Assembly (NCBI GenBank): GCA_944362545.1
Contig: CALVTJ010000001.1
Location: 1-64,000, forward strand
Reading direction: 5' to 3'
DNA length: 64,000 nucleotides
Source of the DNA: an uncultured Clostridia bacterium
Lineage (GTDB): Bacteria; Bacillota; Clostridia; Christensenellales; UBA1242
The notes below the pieces were generated by a model. It had not been told where the DNA came from, searched no databases, and was given only the letters and a program-made list of their open reading frames with translations. Below are positions 20,401 to 27,385 of this stretch, piece by piece. Within the stretch, counting starts at the first letter, position 1; each line of letters starts with the position of its first letter. The translations under genes were made by a program, and so were the position numbers.

Positions 20401-21744
20401 ATAAACACCTCTTGTGGATGAAACGGTGTTGTCATAATAATCTTTGATTGTGTAAATAAATGTATACCAACCATCATTTAATGGCTTGAAACTTGTTGGG
20501 TCTGCCAATGTTCCGTTTTCATCAAGCACAACAATTTCATCTTCATCAATTTTTTCATTGCCATTTTTGTCGATATTGTATTCATCTGCAGAAATTGGTG
20601 CATAACTGTTTGAAGAGCCAGCATTTCTGTATTGCACCTGAACTGTGTAGTAAACATCAACTGCTTCGCTTGCAGGAGTTGTGTTTGCAGATGTCACACC
20701 TGTGGCTTCTGGCAATTTGCTCTCAACACCAGTCTGTCCATCATCTCTCCAATCTGATGCGAGTTGAAGACGAAGAGAATAATCTGTATAATATGAGTTT
20801 TCCTCACTGTAGACCTGAGTGGTCTTTGTTGTTGCAGTGACAAAATCTCCGCCAACATAATAAGCATATCTAACTGTGTATCTTCCAGCACCAAAGTTTG
20901 CGTCACCAAAAACGCTTCCATCAACATAAAAACCTGTTTCTGCATCGCCAGAAATTGTCACTGATTGTGATTTTGTTCCACCAACAACAGAAATAAGAAC
21001 AGCCTTATCTGAATCTCCTTGTGGAATGCTGCTAGCATCTGTGAGATATGTTATACCTTCAATTTCTTCGCCATCTTCATCTGTCACACTTGGAAGTGGA
21101 AGTTTCATATCCATATAACTTCCATCATCTTCTTTCGCAAGTTTGAGGTCGATAATGCTTGGGATAAATCTTTCGTTATTTTCATCAAGATTGATGGTCA
21201 CACTTGCAAGTTCAACATTGACATTGAGTTCGTAAGTGTTTGTATAAGTCTTATCTCCAATTTCATACACATAAGAATATGTGATTGTGTAAGTTCCAAC
21301 CTTGCTTGCAATGAAATAACCATAGTTGTCGCCTTCACTTGTCACAACAACTTGATTTGTTATGTCGGTGTCTTCTTCTACATTTCCTTCATGTTCTTCA
21401 AGAACCATGTTGCTGTAAGATACAGTGACTGTTGAAGATCTCAAAGTCGAAACAGTTGTATCGCTCGGATCAATATCTGTTTCATTTGCAACCTTGCCGA
21501 CAACCATTCCTTCATTTCCACCAATATAAGCATTTGGAATGTAATAAGTTTCACCTCTGTTTACAGTGGTTCTGACTTCTTCATCAACTGTGCCAATGGT
21601 CATATATGAATAGTCCGTATAAGAACTCATTGTTGCAAGCGCATTTATGATATTTGTTGGCATGCACAAAACAGCCAAAGCAAATGCCATCACAAGCACC
21701 AAGCCCTTAAACAACATTGTGTGATTTTGTCTTTTTATATTCAT
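17428..21744 (-). CDS. Large membrane-anchored surface protein, 1438 aa, Ig-like modules
   Basis: The N terminus is a signal peptide (basic MNIKRQ, hydrophobic about 12-37). The C terminus has one helix (about 1402-1426) and a charged tail, VKLDKELKK. No LPXTG motif. The acidic extracellular part is built of bacterial Ig-like modules. The last, at about 1290-1390, has the DNIAPTLTFDD opening and a GTYTLTVEVRDAAGNTS ending typical of DUF5011/HYR-like domains. Similar D-x-AGN or YTITYTVYDNNGN endings occur near 1280 and elsewhere (DAAGNETDVTRS near 675). The start is ATG 21744 with AGGAGA upstream and a good promoter. It is convergent with the 2864-aa protein and shares its plan, though it is not a near copy. 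Surface adhesion or structural role is inferred. Confidence 0.88.
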   Translation of the reverse strand: MNIKRQNHTMLFKGLVLVMAFALAVLCMPTNIINALATMSSYTDYSYMTIGTVDEEVRTTVNRGETYYIPNAYIGGNEGMVVGKVANETDIDPSDTTVSTLRSSTVTVSYSNMVLEEHEGNVEEDTDITNQVVVTSEGDNYGYFIASKVGTYTITYSYVYEIGDKTYTNTYELNVNVELASVTINLDENNERFIPSIIDLKLAKEDDGSYMDMKLPLPSVTDEDGEEIEGITYLTDASSIPQGDSDKAVLISVVGGTKSQSVTISGDAETGFYVDGSVFGDANFGAGRYTVRYAYYVGGDFVTATTKTTQVYSEENSYYTDYSLRLQLASDWRDDGQTGVESKLPEATGVTSANTTPASEAVDVYYTVQVQYRNAGSSNSYAPISADEYNIDKNGNEKIDEDEIVVLDENGTLADPTSFKPLNDGWYTFIYTIKDYYDNTVSSTRGVYEFENITDEQNPTPVVYDASIKDEETRYEDASSKLQSRAVPNSVVVYAIGIDDNVSKADDEGVELTRRIMTDDTVVKLTINDYDDKNLIFNYRDTTSAKAFENLTSNNYLIRKATKDQSITNDTQMLAWLKANKYLIVVDNANYKTIFEIFNSEENNLEGDKNFFDGKTINDQTISADNALDWFKTEEALKAGFAYIDSDETFGATTSNGGMGTGQYYIHYIAKDAAGNETDVTRSMYIGSYTDNELPDITFGTTLADSYLPTSTITFNVPTASDNYDSNMLVKTWYRFLDDEGTPIQVSRDGTPVSINDLDEVWTDIENNNIHVTEGDLRNIYSAYHDTTPEANDGYIDLTDASATTYSIDLAEGGADAKQLQILVYTYDDTGLVNVYAETINILNRTDNNPPKFHSIDTEDETFVSEYVQGQEITLPTFVVNDDAVAYMSFDVKVNYVSGEGDSTTRTPVATYDFSSEREVLSQSGAGRYTVHAGKFVAAFAGRYEVSIAVKDSNNNTVVSFVNYEVSPRTIIQPPVISTSMESRTVQLDGDENYDPTVGIEIPTPSVSYQIPNSVTYDEFSANSGAYADTDYVVMGVDKNGRATNWSTTYGQAGSFVPKKIGEYPIQYTVKLTVYNHNVFTWDDMNSEDYTGGYFTYQNNSLTANVVANADGTYSVTQGDNVYTVKKDQNEDYKVYNASNNSLLGDLNGTIFQDVDLNDWANDLTVYTLTSDVYTIIVQDTVGPRFYIDKYDYPDIISDAGSDGYALTIYGIDAIDRSNINASRSRIVLSWTLANGETGSQTFSTNLFANQTYNIRANGGNAVDGTYTITYTVYDNNGNYTTASKEIAVGDNIAPTLTFDDDFVNESYQLGDTLILDPTKIHYSDNKDMPENPEITIRLVNNATSDEEIEYTMVGGNYQFPEFDEVGTYTLTVEVRDAAGNTSTHPGFTIEVTARATNTDTIYRVVGTILIVVSVLILVGVIVYFIVSKVKLDKELKK

Positions 21745-21793
21745 AAAGTCAAATCTCCTATTTTTAGTCTAAATTGAATTAAACATATTGACT

Positions 21794-21822
21794 ATTTTAT
21801 CTTAATTTCGCTTGCAAGTCAA
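21794..21822 (-). promoter_or_regulatory. Promoter of the 1438-aa gene
   Basis: Minus strand TTGACT (21817-21822), 17-nt spacer, TAAAAT (21794-21799). The remainder of the 343-bp gap to rplA (21823-22052) is AT-rich and I see no gene in it. Confidence 0.82.
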
Positions 21823-22052
21823 TCAATTTGAAAAGCAAACATCCAGACATACCAAATTTTTGTCTCAAAAAAATGTTATCTTTTCAAAAAACAACTACAC
21901 AAGCAAAATTTACAAATATTTTGTGGTCATCTTTCATTCCTATGCAAGAATAAAAGCACTTTTATTGTCGAAAATCTTTGTCTGGTTCTGTTTGTCAAAT
22001 TTCGACTTGTTCTTCGACAACTTTTTTGAGTGTTTATGTATCAAAATGACAT

Positions 22053-22080
22053 AAAGCAGACCCACTATTGAGCCTGCTTT
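22053..22080 (-). terminator. Hairpin after rplA
   Basis: AAAGCAG-G-CTC pairs with GGG-T-CTGCTTT just past the rplA stop. The T tract behind it is poor, so termination may be incomplete. Confidence 0.55.
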
Positions 22081-22087
22081 AATCACT

Positions 22088-22771
22088 TTAAATGTTGTAA
22101 GTCACTTTAACGCCAGGGCCCATTGTGCTTGACAATGTCACACTCTTTATATATTGACCTTTCGCTGCGGCTGGTTTTGCCCTAACGATTGCATCCATGA
22201 TTGCATTGAAGTTTTCAACCAATTTTTCTTTGCCGAAACTCTTTTTACCGATGATGACATGAACATTGTTTGTCTTGTCAAGTCTATATTCCACCTTTCC
22301 GGCTTTAACATCCTTGATAGCCTTTGTCACATCGTTTGTCACAGTTCCGCTCTTTGGGTTTGGCATCAAACCTTTTGGTCCAAGAATTCTTGCGATTCTT
22401 CCAACAACGCCCATCATATCTGGTGTGGTGATGGCAACATCAAAATCCAGCCATCCGCCGTTGATTTTCGCAACGATATCTTCTGCTCCAACATAGTCTG
22501 CTCCGGCCTTTGTGGCTTCATCAGCCTTGTCTCCTCTTGCAATAACCAAAACTCTAACCTTCTTACCTGTTCCATTTGGAAGAACAACAACGCCACGAAC
22601 CTGTTGGTCAGCGTTTCTTCCATCAACGCCAAGTCTTACATGAAGTTCGATTGTCTCATCAAACTTTGCTGTTGCGGTTTTCAAAACATTTTCAACAGCC
22701 TGTTCTGCATCATAAGATGAAGTTTTATCAAAACTTTCAAGGCTCTTTGTGTATCTCTTTCCTCTATTCAT
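22088..22771 (-). CDS. rplA: Ribosomal protein L1 (uL1)
   Basis: Large-subunit protein that forms the L1 stalk on 23S helices 76-78, helps release E-site tRNA and usually represses its own operon. The 227-residue length is normal. Recognisable blocks include [29 protein letters not shown] and the C-terminal STMGPGVKV. The start is ATG 22771 with AGAGAGGTG 5 nt upstream, 11 bp after the rplK stop. It is the last gene of the rpmG-secE-nusG-rplK-rplA operon. rplJ and rplL, which follow rplA in Bacillus and many others, are missing here; a 1438-aa surface protein gene comes next instead. Confidence 0.97.
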   Translation of the reverse strand: MNRGKRYTKSLESFDKTSSYDAEQAVENVLKTATAKFDETIELHVRLGVDGRNADQQVRGVVVLPNGTGKKVRVLVIARGDKADEATKAGADYVGAEDIVAKINGGWLDFDVAITTPDMMGVVGRIARILGPKGLMPNPKSGTVTNDVTKAIKDVKAGKVEYRLDKTNNVHVIIGKKSFGKEKLVENFNAIMDAIVRAKPAAAKGQYIKSVTLSSTMGPGVKVTYNI

Positions 22772-22782
22772 GTTTCACCTCT

Positions 22783-23208
22783 CTAGTCCACAACTTCAAC
22801 GCCCATGCTTCTTGCTGCACCAGCAATCATTGACATTGCGCTTTCAATTGAAGCAGCGTTGAGATCTTGCATTTTTGTCTCTGCAATCTTTCTTATCTGC
22901 TCTTTTGTGATCTTTCCGACTTTTGTGCTGTTTGGTTTTGCAGAACCCTTTTCAATGCCGATAGCCTTTTTGATAAGGACTGCTGCAGGTGGTGTTTTCA
23001 ATTCAAATGTGAAACTTCTGTCTTCATAGATAGTTATCACAACAGGAATGATAAACCCTGCTTGAGATGCGGTTTTCTCATTAAATTCTTTTGTAAAGCC
23101 CGCGATGTTGATACCGTGAGGTCCAAGTGAAGAACCTACTGGTGGTCCCGGTGTGGCTTTTCCCGCTTCGAGTTGCAATTTCACAACTGCTTTAACTTTC
23201 TTTGCCAT
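22783..23208 (-). CDS. rplK: Ribosomal protein L11 (uL11)
   Basis: Large-subunit protein that binds the GTPase-associated region of 23S rRNA, needed for factor-dependent GTP hydrolysis and stringent response sensing. The 141-residue length is typical. The signatures [19 protein letters not shown] (about 11-29) and the C-terminal domain with [11 protein letters not shown] are clear. ATG 23208 follows AGGAGGG. The 219-bp gap to nusG holds a hairpin fitting an L1-binding leader, so L1 probably represses translation of rplK and rplA. Confidence 0.97.
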   Translation of the reverse strand: MAKKVKAVVKLQLEAGKATPGPPVGSSLGPHGINIAGFTKEFNEKTASQAGFIIPVVITIYEDRSFTFELKTPPAAVLIKKAIGIEKGSAKPNSTKVGKITKEQIRKIAETKMQDLNAASIESAMSMIAGAARSMGVEVVD

Positions 23209-23221
23209 TTTTCCCTCCTAA

Positions 23222-23257
23222 TGTGGTTTAACTGAACTAGGCATGAGTTCTCCCACA
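23222..23257 (-). promoter_or_regulatory. Putative L1-binding autoregulatory hairpin in the rplK leader
   Basis: On the minus strand TGTGG (23253-23257) pairs with CCACA (23222-23226), and the inner GAAC pairs with GTTC across an asymmetric GGGAG/AGTTAAA internal loop. The ribosome site AGGAGG begins 2 nt after the lower stem. This matches the general form of L1 mRNA targets, which mimic 23S helix 77. A second hairpin, CTCTC/GAGAG at 23263-23285, lies just upstream. Confidence 0.5.
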
Positions 23258-23427
23258 ATTCCCTCTCATTTTTCACAACCGAGAGTCGCTTTCCGTTTTT
23301 GTGTTGTGATGACAGTTTTATGTCATGTCAAGGACAATATTTTCAGCCAATGTTCAAAAAATTGACAAAAATATCATTATTCTTCGCTTTTTTCTCATTT
23401 TTTTGCACTTTTTATGCAAATTTTGTT

Positions 23428-23967
23428 TTATTGCTGAATTTTGTGAACCTGTTCGATTTTCAGTTCGACATTATTTTCTCTGCCAAACATCTCAACTGTC
23501 ACTGTCACATTTCCAGCATCCGGATTGACTGCAACCACAGTGCCCACCATCTTGTCGAGTGGTCCTTCAATGATTTCCACTTTGTCGCCCACTTCAAGAT
23601 CGGTTTCAACTTTGATTTTTTCCAATCTCATTCTCATAACTTCTTCATCAGGAAGTGGCAATGGTCTGCCGTTTGGTCCTGTAAAGCCTGTCACTCCACG
23701 AGTGTTTGTGATATTGTGCCAAAGGTCATCACCATAAATCATTTTGATAAAAATGTATGTTGGCATAGTCTTTCTTCTAACAAGTTTTTTCTTGCCGTTT
23801 TTCTCTTCAATGACATCTTCTTCAGGAATGACAATGTCAAAAATTCGGTCTTGAAGATTGAATTTCTTTACAACCGTTTCAAGATTTTCTTTTGCCACAT
23901 TTTCATAACCCGAAAAAGTGTGAAGAACATACCATTTTGGTTCTTTTGGATAGTCAAATTTCAACAT
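23428..23967 (-). CDS. nusG: Transcription termination/antitermination factor NusG
   Basis: Binds RNA polymerase and tunes elongation, pausing and termination. At 179 residues it has the usual two domains: NGN (about 10-115, opening with WYVLHTFSGYENVAKENL) and KOW (about 124-158, VGDKVEIIEGPLDKMVGTV). It is preceded by secE and followed by rplK, the standard Bacillota order. It follows secE by 33 bp with only a modest ribosome site (AAGGAG about 9 nt upstream). Confidence 0.96.
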   Translation of the reverse strand: MLKFDYPKEPKWYVLHTFSGYENVAKENLETVVKKFNLQDRIFDIVIPEEDVIEEKNGKKKLVRRKTMPTYIFIKMIYGDDLWHNITNTRGVTGFTGPNGRPLPLPDEEVMRMRLEKIKVETDLEVGDKVEIIEGPLDKMVGTVVAVNPDAGNVTVTVEMFGRENNVELKIEQVHKIQQ

Positions 23968-24000
23968 AACTATAAACTCCTTAATTTAAACTTGACAAGA

Positions 24001-24372
24001 TTAACCCATCAAAAGACTGACAAGCCAGCCAAGAAGCGCATTTACGCCATAAAGGAAAAGTCCAAACAGCAAAACAAAAGCAATAACAATGCCTGTTTTT
24101 TTGACAACTTCGCCAAAACTTGGCCAAGTCACCTTTTTCAGTTCGGAAACAGTTTCTTTTGTCTTTTTGACAAATCCACCATTTTTGTTTTCTTTCTTTT
24201 TGTCTTTTTTCTTGTCTTTCTTGTCCACTTTTTTATCTTTGGACTTTTTGTCTTGCTTAACCGCTTCAACTTTTTTTTCTTCGGTCTTCACAGTGCCATC
24301 TGCAATTTGATTTTGCCCAGCGAGGCTCTCTTCTTGAACCTGCTCTTGCACTTGTTTTTGCTTTTTAGACAT
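24001..24372 (-). CDS. secE: Preprotein translocase subunit SecE with long charged N terminus
   Basis: Essential membrane subunit that clamps SecY. The C-terminal SecE domain is clear: an amphipathic helix with ETVSELKKVTWPSFGEVVKK at about 73-92 followed by one membrane helix at about 95-120. The N-terminal 65 residues are unusual: a Gln-rich start and then a nearly pure Lys/Asp/Glu stretch (KKDKKKDKKKENKNG at the end). Single-helix SecE proteins of Bacillota are usually about 60 residues, so this one is doubled in length by the extension. The start is ATG 24372 because GGAGGAG lies 4-5 nt upstream; an in-frame TTG 4 codons earlier overlaps that site. Confidence 0.93.
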   Translation of the reverse strand: MSKKQKQVQEQVQEESLAGQNQIADGTVKTEEKKVEAVKQDKKSKDKKVDKKDKKKDKKKENKNGGFVKKTKETVSELKKVTWPSFGEVVKKTGIVIAFVLLFGLFLYGVNALLGWLVSLLMG

Positions 24373-24409
24373 AATCTCCTCCAAGTTTAGATTTTTTCAA
24401 AAGCACAAA

Positions 24410-24571
24410 CTATTTTGTCTCTTTATGCTTTGTTCTCTTGTTGCATCTTGGACAAAACTTGTTGATTTCTATCCTTTCAGCATTTGCAGAAGTGTTCTTT
24501 TCAGTAGAATAATTTCTCTCGCCACATTCTGTGCATTCAAGTGTAATGATTTTACGTTTTGGTGCTGCCAT
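24410..24571 (-). CDS. rpmG: Ribosomal protein L33 (bL33), zinc-binding form
   Basis: A 53-residue protein starting [17 protein letters not shown]. Four cysteines, C13-x2-C16 and C40-x2-C43, form the zinc ribbon, so this is the C+ form. It ends KRTKHKETK. The ATG at 24571 follows GGAG with 6-nt spacing. It opens the secE-nusG-rplK-rplA operon, as in Bacillus, and is followed by secE after 37 bp. Its promoter overlaps a terminator hairpin, so the 5' region may be controlled in an unusual way. Confidence 0.96.
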   Translation of the reverse strand: MAAPKRKIITLECTECGERNYSTEKNTSANAERIEINKFCPRCNKRTKHKETK

Positions 24572-24584
24572 TTCTTTCTCCTAA

Positions 24585-24618
24585 CAAAAAAACTAACACC
24601 TTTTCAAAAGTGTCAGTT
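24585..24618 (-). terminator. Terminator hairpin overlapping the rpmG transcription start
   Basis: Minus strand AACTGACAC/GTGTTAGTT (24610-24618 and 24591-24599, one G-U pair) with a run of seven T (24585-24591 region). It lies between the rpmG promoter and its ribosome site, and the predicted start falls in the middle of the left arm. Confidence 0.8.
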
Positions 24619-24620
24619 TA

Positions 24621-24649
24621 AATATAGCACATTGTCCACTTCAAGTCAA
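24621..24649 (-). promoter_or_regulatory. Promoter of the rpmG-secE-nusG-rplK-rplA operon
   Basis: Minus strand TTGACT (24644-24649), 17-nt spacer, extended -10 TGC-TATATT (24621-24626). Start predicted near 24613-24614. Confidence 0.85.
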
Positions 24650-24688
24650 GTGTTTTGACAAAGATTGTCTATATATTTTTGTTCAATC

Positions 24689-25570
24689 CTACTTGTCAAA
24701 GCGCTGTTCATTTTCTTGTGCTTGGCTTTGTTGTTCGCGCCTGTCCTTGATTTCAAGTTGAATCTTGCGATTGACAACCTTCCCAAAAATTTTATTTTTA
24801 ATGTTCTTTTCTTCTTCTGTGTTTTCAGGAATTCTGTAAAGTAATGCTTGATAAATCTGATATGCTCTATTTGGATCAAGCCCAGTCTCAACATAATTGG
24901 CAATAACACATCTGTCAGCACCCCTCCCAATTTCAAAAGCATCAAAGTTGTTGATAAACTTAAAATACTTGTCATCAATTTGCGCCTCTTGCTCTGCACT
25001 CAATTTGAACCCAATTTTCGCTCTTGTTGACAACTTCAACCTTATGCTGTTTTCGTAAGCATCATGAACGGTTTTATACAAATCTCTTGCAAGTGCATCA
25101 ATTACTTTTGAATATGTCACTTCATTTGTTAAGATTTTATTGTTCTCTTCTAGTGGCAATCTGATATAAAATGACACAGGAATATTCAAAGTACTTTCTG
25201 GATTTTCCTCTTTCAATGTCAAATATTTGTTATAAACTTCCTTATCATCTCTAGTTAAGCTCTTAATCTTTCTTTGAATAGAAACCGGTGAGAGCGTAAA
25301 TGTAGATTTTTCTGCTCCATTCAACTTGATTTTGATTTGTTCTGGAAGATCCTCCACCATTTTAACATCCTTTCTGGTCACTGATGCTGGCATAAAAAGA
25401 CGAAGTTCTCTACACTCCGGAAAATAAAAATCATCTTTATCCAACAAATGAAGTCCATTTGCAACATAGTATTTTGCTTCTTTCTTACCTTCAATTTTTG
25501 CACATATTGGAGAAACAAGAAGTTTTTCCGCTAAAATTTTCTTTGCACGTTTCATTTTTGTTTCATTCAT
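24689..25570 (-). CDS. Unknown protein, 293 aa; paralogue of the upstream gene
   Basis: Family not recognised. Soluble, no signal or membrane segments. It is clearly related to the protein encoded at 25665-26507. Shared blocks in the same order are an N-terminal basic helix with AEKLLVSP, FPECRELRLFMPAS (about 51-64), an LSPVSIQRK/LNPVCFYRK block, an IPVSF-x-IRLPL beta stretch, FINNFDAFEIGR (about 209-220), and QALLYRIPENT near 247. The C terminus is polar and Gln/Glu-rich. The start is ATG 25570 with GGAGGTGA 6 nt upstream; the open frame reaches 19 codons further without a ribosome site. It is second in a two-gene unit, 94 bp behind its paralogue. The invariant FDAF-E-IGR motif may mark an active or binding site. 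Confidence 0.8.
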   Translation of the reverse strand: MNETKMKRAKKILAEKLLVSPICAKIEGKKEAKYYVANGLHLLDKDDFYFPECRELRLFMPASVTRKDVKMVEDLPEQIKIKLNGAEKSTFTLSPVSIQRKIKSLTRDDKEVYNKYLTLKEENPESTLNIPVSFYIRLPLEENNKILTNEVTYSKVIDALARDLYKTVHDAYENSIRLKLSTRAKIGFKLSAEQEAQIDDKYFKFINNFDAFEIGRGADRCVIANYVETGLDPNRAYQIYQALLYRIPENTEEEKNIKNKIFGKVVNRKIQLEIKDRREQQSQAQENEQRFDK

Positions 25571-25664
25571 AATTTCACCTCCGATTCTCGTTTTGTTGTA
25601 TTGGTGCATCAAAAAACAATACACCAAAACGCTTTTTTGTTATTTCGTAATCTCTTTAAGAAAT

Positions 25665-26507
25665 TTATTTTATGCGACTTTCTTCCAAATTTTGCAACTT
25701 CCTTTCCTTAACTGCTTGCATAATATCAAACTTTGTCTGCTTTTGTCTGACACTTCGCGTTGGAAGTCGATAAATCATCATGTCATATGTTTGAAAATAT
25801 TGTGTTTTTCCTTCAATTTTTTCTTTTGAAAGTTTTGTTTCCAACATATTTCTTCCAATTTCAAAAGCATCAAAATTTTTGATAAATTCAAAAAAGGTCT
25901 CTTCAACTTTGGCTTGCTGTTCTCTTGTCAAAACAAATTTTTTCTTATCCTTTTCTTTCATGCCATCTGTAAACTTGCTGTGGCACGCTGAATATATCTT
26001 TTTATACAATGTATCAGCAATATATCCCATCATATCATCATAGTTTGTTGTGTTTGCAAGTCCATTTTTGTCAAGAGAAAGTGGCATTTTAACGGAAAAA
26101 TGCATCGGCAATGACACTTTTTCTTCGCCGGAAATTACATCCATATCCAAATACGCACTCAGATATTTATATTCTTTCTTTTTGATGTCAGCCACTTTTC
26201 TATAAAAACAAACCGGATTTAAAGAAAATTCTCCAACATCATTTCCATCATCATCCTTGATGATGATTTGCTGTGGTTTTTGCTTGGACACCTTGATATT
26301 TTTGTTTTCCGCAGATGCAGGCATAAACAAATTTAATTCTCTAGTTTCAGGAAAATATCTTGCCACTTCACCAATATGATGGATAGATTGTGGAATGTAT
26401 ATATCTTTGTCTGTATTTAATATTTTTCTGTAAGAACTCAATGATGGAATGACCATCAATTTTTCACTCAACATTTGCACAGCTCTTCTTCTCAATTTTA
26501 CGTTCAT
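25665..26507 (-). CDS. Unknown protein, 280 aa; first of a tandem paralogous pair
   Basis: Family not recognised. Its order of blocks matches the downstream 293-aa protein: a basic N-terminal helix with SEKLMVIPS, FPETRELNLFMPAS (about 51-64), FSLNPVCFYRK, a LPMHFSVKMPLSLD beta stretch, EFIKNFDAFEIGR (about 207-219) and MMIYRLPTRS near 247. Between blocks the two proteins differ a lot, so the duplication is old. ATG 26507 follows AGGAGGTGA, and a consensus promoter lies 40 bp upstream. No secretion signal. Neighbours (HicB-like protein, L33 operon) do not reveal a role. Retention of two divergent copies side by side suggests a hetero-oligomer or two specialised versions. Confidence 0.8.
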   Translation of the reverse strand: MNVKLRRRAVQMLSEKLMVIPSLSSYRKILNTDKDIYIPQSIHHIGEVARYFPETRELNLFMPASAENKNIKVSKQKPQQIIIKDDDGNDVGEFSLNPVCFYRKVADIKKKEYKYLSAYLDMDVISGEEKVSLPMHFSVKMPLSLDKNGLANTTNYDDMMGYIADTLYKKIYSACHSKFTDGMKEKDKKKFVLTREQQAKVEETFFEFIKNFDAFEIGRNMLETKLSKEKIEGKTQYFQTYDMMIYRLPTRSVRQKQTKFDIMQAVKERKLQNLEESRIK

Positions 26508-26545
26508 TTATTCACCTCCTAACATCTTTTTTCTTTCGCTTTTTT

Positions 26546-26574
26546 ATTATAAAGGTGAAAGACTCAAGTGTCAA
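26546..26574 (-). promoter_or_regulatory. Promoter of the tandem paralogue pair
   Basis: Minus strand TTGACA (26569-26574), 17-nt spacer, TATAAT (26546-26551). Confidence 0.88.
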
Positions 26575-26584
26575 TACCAAAAAT

Positions 26585-26616
26585 TAAAAAAGAGATGATT
26601 TTTTCATCTCTTTTTG
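26585..26616 (-). terminator. Terminator of the HicB-like gene
   Basis: AAAAAGAGATGA/TCATCTCTTTTT stem, 5-nt loop, with A and T runs on both sides. It lies 16 bp past the stop at 26632 and just upstream of the next promoter. Confidence 0.88.
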
Positions 26617-26631
26617 TGTTTTTTTATTTTT

Positions 26632-26910
26632 TTATTTGTCGGTTTCAACTATCGTGTCGACATACATAGCAATTTCATGTGGTTTGCAATTTTCCAATAA
26701 TTTTTCAATCTTGCTCGGCTTATTGTAGTCCACTTCATATTTGAGTGCATAAGAAAAATAGACTTTCAAAAGGTCCTTTGCGTAAAGAAAGGTTTCGGTA
26801 ATATTCTTTCCACTTGTGTAGATATTAAGATCAGGGAAAAACACCTGATAACTGCCATCATCTTCATCTTTGATAAAAATTGCAGGATACACAAACTGAT
26901 ACTTTTTCAT
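26632..26910 (-). CDS. HicB-like protein, 92 aa
   Basis: The first 55 residues follow the HicB antitoxin N-terminal fold: a strand YPAIFIKDEDDGSYQVFFPDL, then a helix with ETFLYAKDLLKVYFSYAL. The usual C-terminal helix-turn-helix or ribbon DNA-binding part is not evident; the tail (56-92) is short and unlike it. No HicA toxin lies next to it: the neighbour upstream is a 57-residue protein without the HicA motif. The start is ATG 26910 with GGAGC 8 nt upstream; the open frame runs 40 codons further, but that part has no ribosome site and would cross the upstream terminator. It may be an orphan antitoxin-type domain or a housekeeping HicB-fold protein. Confidence 0.72.
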   Translation of the reverse strand: MKKYQFVYPAIFIKDEDDGSYQVFFPDLNIYTSGKNITETFLYAKDLLKVYFSYALKYEVDYNKPSKIEKLLENCKPHEIAMYVDTIVETDK

Positions 26911-26981
26911 CTTACTGCTCCATGAAAATATAAAATTACAATTATATTTTAACATATAAAATGCCAAACACAAAACAAAAT

Positions 26982-27012
26982 TAAAAAAATACCACAAAAA
27001 AGTGGTATTTTT
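26982..27012 (-). terminator. Terminator of the 57-aa gene
   Basis: AAAATACCAC/GTGGTATTTT stem with a 6-nt loop and a run of seven T on the minus strand, 25 bp past the stop at 27037. Confidence 0.88.
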
Positions 27013-27036
27013 ACCAAAATGACTTTGCATGGAAAA

Positions 27037-27210
27037 TTACAAATCTCTAACTGCTTCACTGTGAACTTTTGCAAATTTCTTGTCAACAAGCATCGAACTG
27101 AAATCAACAACCTTGTTTCTGTCAACCTTCTCAGGAGCAATAACTTCAATTTTTGCATTTTCTTCTCTTATTTTTTCAGCAATATTTTTTACAATATCAT
27201 TCTTGTTCAT
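27037..27210 (-). CDS. Small conserved-looking protein, 57 aa
   Basis: Starts MNKNDIVKNIAEKIREEN and ends HSEAVRDL. It has an N-terminal amphipathic helix, a central IEVIAPEKVDRNKVVDF segment and a basic C-terminal part. No membrane segment. The ATG at 27210 follows GGAGG at about 10-nt spacing; a consensus promoter with extended -10 lies 44 bp upstream and a strong terminator follows. These signals make it a real gene despite its size. It lies just before the HicB-like gene but on its own transcript; it does not look like a HicA toxin. Confidence 0.72.
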   Translation of the reverse strand: MNKNDIVKNIAEKIREENAKIEVIAPEKVDRNKVVDFSSMLVDKKFAKVHSEAVRDL

Positions 27211-27253
27211 ATTTTAATAACCTCCGTGTGTTTCATATCCCCTAGTTGTCCAT

Positions 27254-27282
27254 ATCATAGCACAAAAGTTTTAGTTTGTAAA
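27254..27282 (-). promoter_or_regulatory. Promoter of the 57-aa gene
   Basis: Minus strand TTTACA (27277-27282), 17-nt spacer, extended -10 TGC-TATGAT (27254-27259). Confidence 0.82.
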
Positions 27283-27385
27283 TACCTTTTTTAAAAATTT
27301 TTTGAAAAAGTTTTCTCTAAAAATTCTGCAATATTTTCAAGCATTTTTCGCCGTGATTTTCAGTGAGAAAAAACAAGTTTTGTTT

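Noticed and set aside
23299..24390. 363-codon open frame on the plus strand
   Set aside because: Antisense to nusG and secE, which have clear motifs and ribosome sites; its Phe/Lys/Asn-rich content is what the complement of those genes gives.
26632..27210. HicAB toxin-antitoxin pair
   Set aside because: The 57-aa neighbour lacks the HicA dsRNA-binding-like pattern with its catalytic His and is separated from the HicB-like gene by a strong terminator.
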